From JBBRYB01 sp038238115 (GTDB taxonomy: Bacteria; Actinomycetota; Actinomycetes; Propionibacteriales; Nocardioidaceae), in the NCBI GenBank assembly GCA_038238115.1, contig JBBRYB010000165.1, positions 1 to 5,156 of the forward strand: DNA of 5,156 nt. The letters run 5' to 3'. Of the stretch, positions 4,456-5,156 are shown one piece after another (position 1 is the stretch's first letter; each line of letters opens with the position of its first letter). The translations under genes were made by a program, and so were the position numbers. Below the pieces are notes generated by a model, which was not told the DNA's origin, did not search any database, and worked only from the letters and a program-made list of their open reading frames with translations.

Positions 4456-5144
4456 ATGATCTCGTCTTCGACCTCCGCGTTCGTTGGGTTCCGGTTCCCT
4501 CGCGAGGTGATCTCGATCGCGGTGCGGTGGTACCTGAGGTACGGCCTGTCCTACCGCGACGTCGAGGAACTGCTCGCCGAGCGGGGAGTGGACGTCGATC
4601 ACGTCACGGTCAACCGGTGGGTGCAACGCTTCACACCGGAGTTCGTCGAGGCGGCGCGGCCATGCCGTCACGTGCCGGGTGATCGCTGGTTCGTCGACGA
4701 GACCTACGTCAAGGTCAACGGACGGTCGACGTCCCTGTACCGGGCGATCGACCAGTACGGGCAGGTCATCGACGTGTGGCTGTCCGCTCGACGTGATTTG
4801 ACCGCGGCGCGGACGTTCCTCGCCCGAGCGCTCGCCGCTGGGCTGTGCCGGTTGACGTGGCGACGGATCGGGCGCCGGCGTACCCGCGTGTGCTGGACGA
4901 GCTCATCCCTGGCGTCCTGCACATGACAGAGCAGTACGCCAACAACAGTGTCGAGGCAGACCACGGCCGGCTCAAGGCCAGGCTTCGACCGATGCGTGGC
5001 CTCAAGACGTTCCGATCAGCTCGCGTCCTCACCACCGGTCATGCGTTCGTCCAGAACCTCAGACGCGGGCACTACGAGATTGCCACCGACGCGCCAGTCC
5101 ACCGAGTCCGGGTGGTCTTCGATGAAGTGGCGCTCGCCATCTAA
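4456..5144 (+). pseudogene. IS6-family transposase broken by a one-base deletion
   Basis: Residues 1-129 read in one frame from the ATG at 4456 (MISSSTSAFVGFRFPREVIS...), then the frame changes near 4839-4845. The rest (VPVDVATDRAPAYPRVLDEL... to ...FDEVALAI) continues in another frame to a TAA at 5142-5144. Alignment with copy 1 shows a single missing base where copy 1 reads GGTGTCGTGCC and this copy reads GGGCTGTGCC. The first catalytic Asp (VDETYVKV) lies before the break; the second Asp (ATDRAP) and the Glu (NNSVEADHGRLK) lie after it, so neither piece can be active. Other signs of decay are Y53 of TIYRW changed to Asn and the conserved Trp of VNGRWTYLYR changed to Ser. A one-codon deletion near the C-terminus is also present. 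No slippery heptamer is visible at the shift, so programmed frameshifting is unlikely. Confidence 0.88.
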
Positions 5145-5156
5145 CCGACACTGGAA

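Larger units (their letters stand above)
4411..5156 (+). mobile_element. IS6-family insertion sequence, second diverged copy, cut by the window end (copy 2)
   Basis: Begins with GGCACTGTTGCGTTG, the classic IS6 outer end, and follows copy 1 closely throughout. By comparison with copy 1 its right end should fall about 53 bp after the stop at 5142-5144, outside the window. It has the same orientation as copy 1, so 1029 bp (3382-4410) lie between two direct IS6 copies, the layout of an IS6 pseudo-compound transposon. The copies are clearly not identical, with roughly 35-40 amino-acid differences by eye. They are therefore separate arrivals or an old duplication, not a recent one. Confidence 0.88.

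Overview
The window is high-GC DNA with codon usage typical of actinobacteria: strongly G/C-ending codons, GTG/TTG starts and purine-rich ribosome binding sites. It looks like an accessory or genomic-island region assembled by insertion sequences and phage-derived DNA. The native genes I can support all lie on the minus strand. All transposase genes lie on the plus strand. No tRNA, rRNA or CRISPR array was seen.

Left part (about 1-2590): a RelA/SpoT-fold protein of 211 aa (114-749) keeps the R-x-K-x3-S-I-x2-K and E-L-Q-F-H-T hallmarks of alarmone or RNA pyrophosphokinases and related toxins. A roughly 560-base stretch with no secure gene follows. Then come a remnant of a phage-type helix-turn-helix protein (1311-1592), a small HD-domain hydrolase resembling SpoT/MESH1-type small alarmone hydrolases (1644-2153), and a 101-aa acidic protein of unknown function (2228-2533). 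Having a synthetase-fold protein and a small HD hydrolase within 1 kb recalls toxic-small-alarmone-synthetase systems neutralised by a hydrolase antitoxin. The two genes are not adjacent here, so that link is only a hypothesis.

Middle part (2591-3381): a complete IS6-family insertion sequence with 24-bp imperfect terminal inverted repeats and an intact 230-aa DDE transposase. Its right end lies inside a phage terminase large-subunit gene (3382-3739 remains), cutting it just before the expected Walker A motif. Upstream of that gene, joined by an ATGA overlap, is an intact 135-aa helix-turn-helix protein of the small-terminase-like type (3736-4143).

Right part (4144-5156): a short spacer holding a possible 40-aa ORF, then the N-terminal remnant of an IS1380-family transposase (about 4250-4410). 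A second, diverged IS6 copy (4411 to beyond the window end) truncates this remnant. It has the same orientation as the first copy, and its transposase is broken by a one-base deletion near 4840. The two IS6 copies therefore bracket a 1029-bp phage/IS1380 fragment like the arms of a pseudo-compound transposon. No target-site duplication is visible, which suggests recombination or deletion after insertion.
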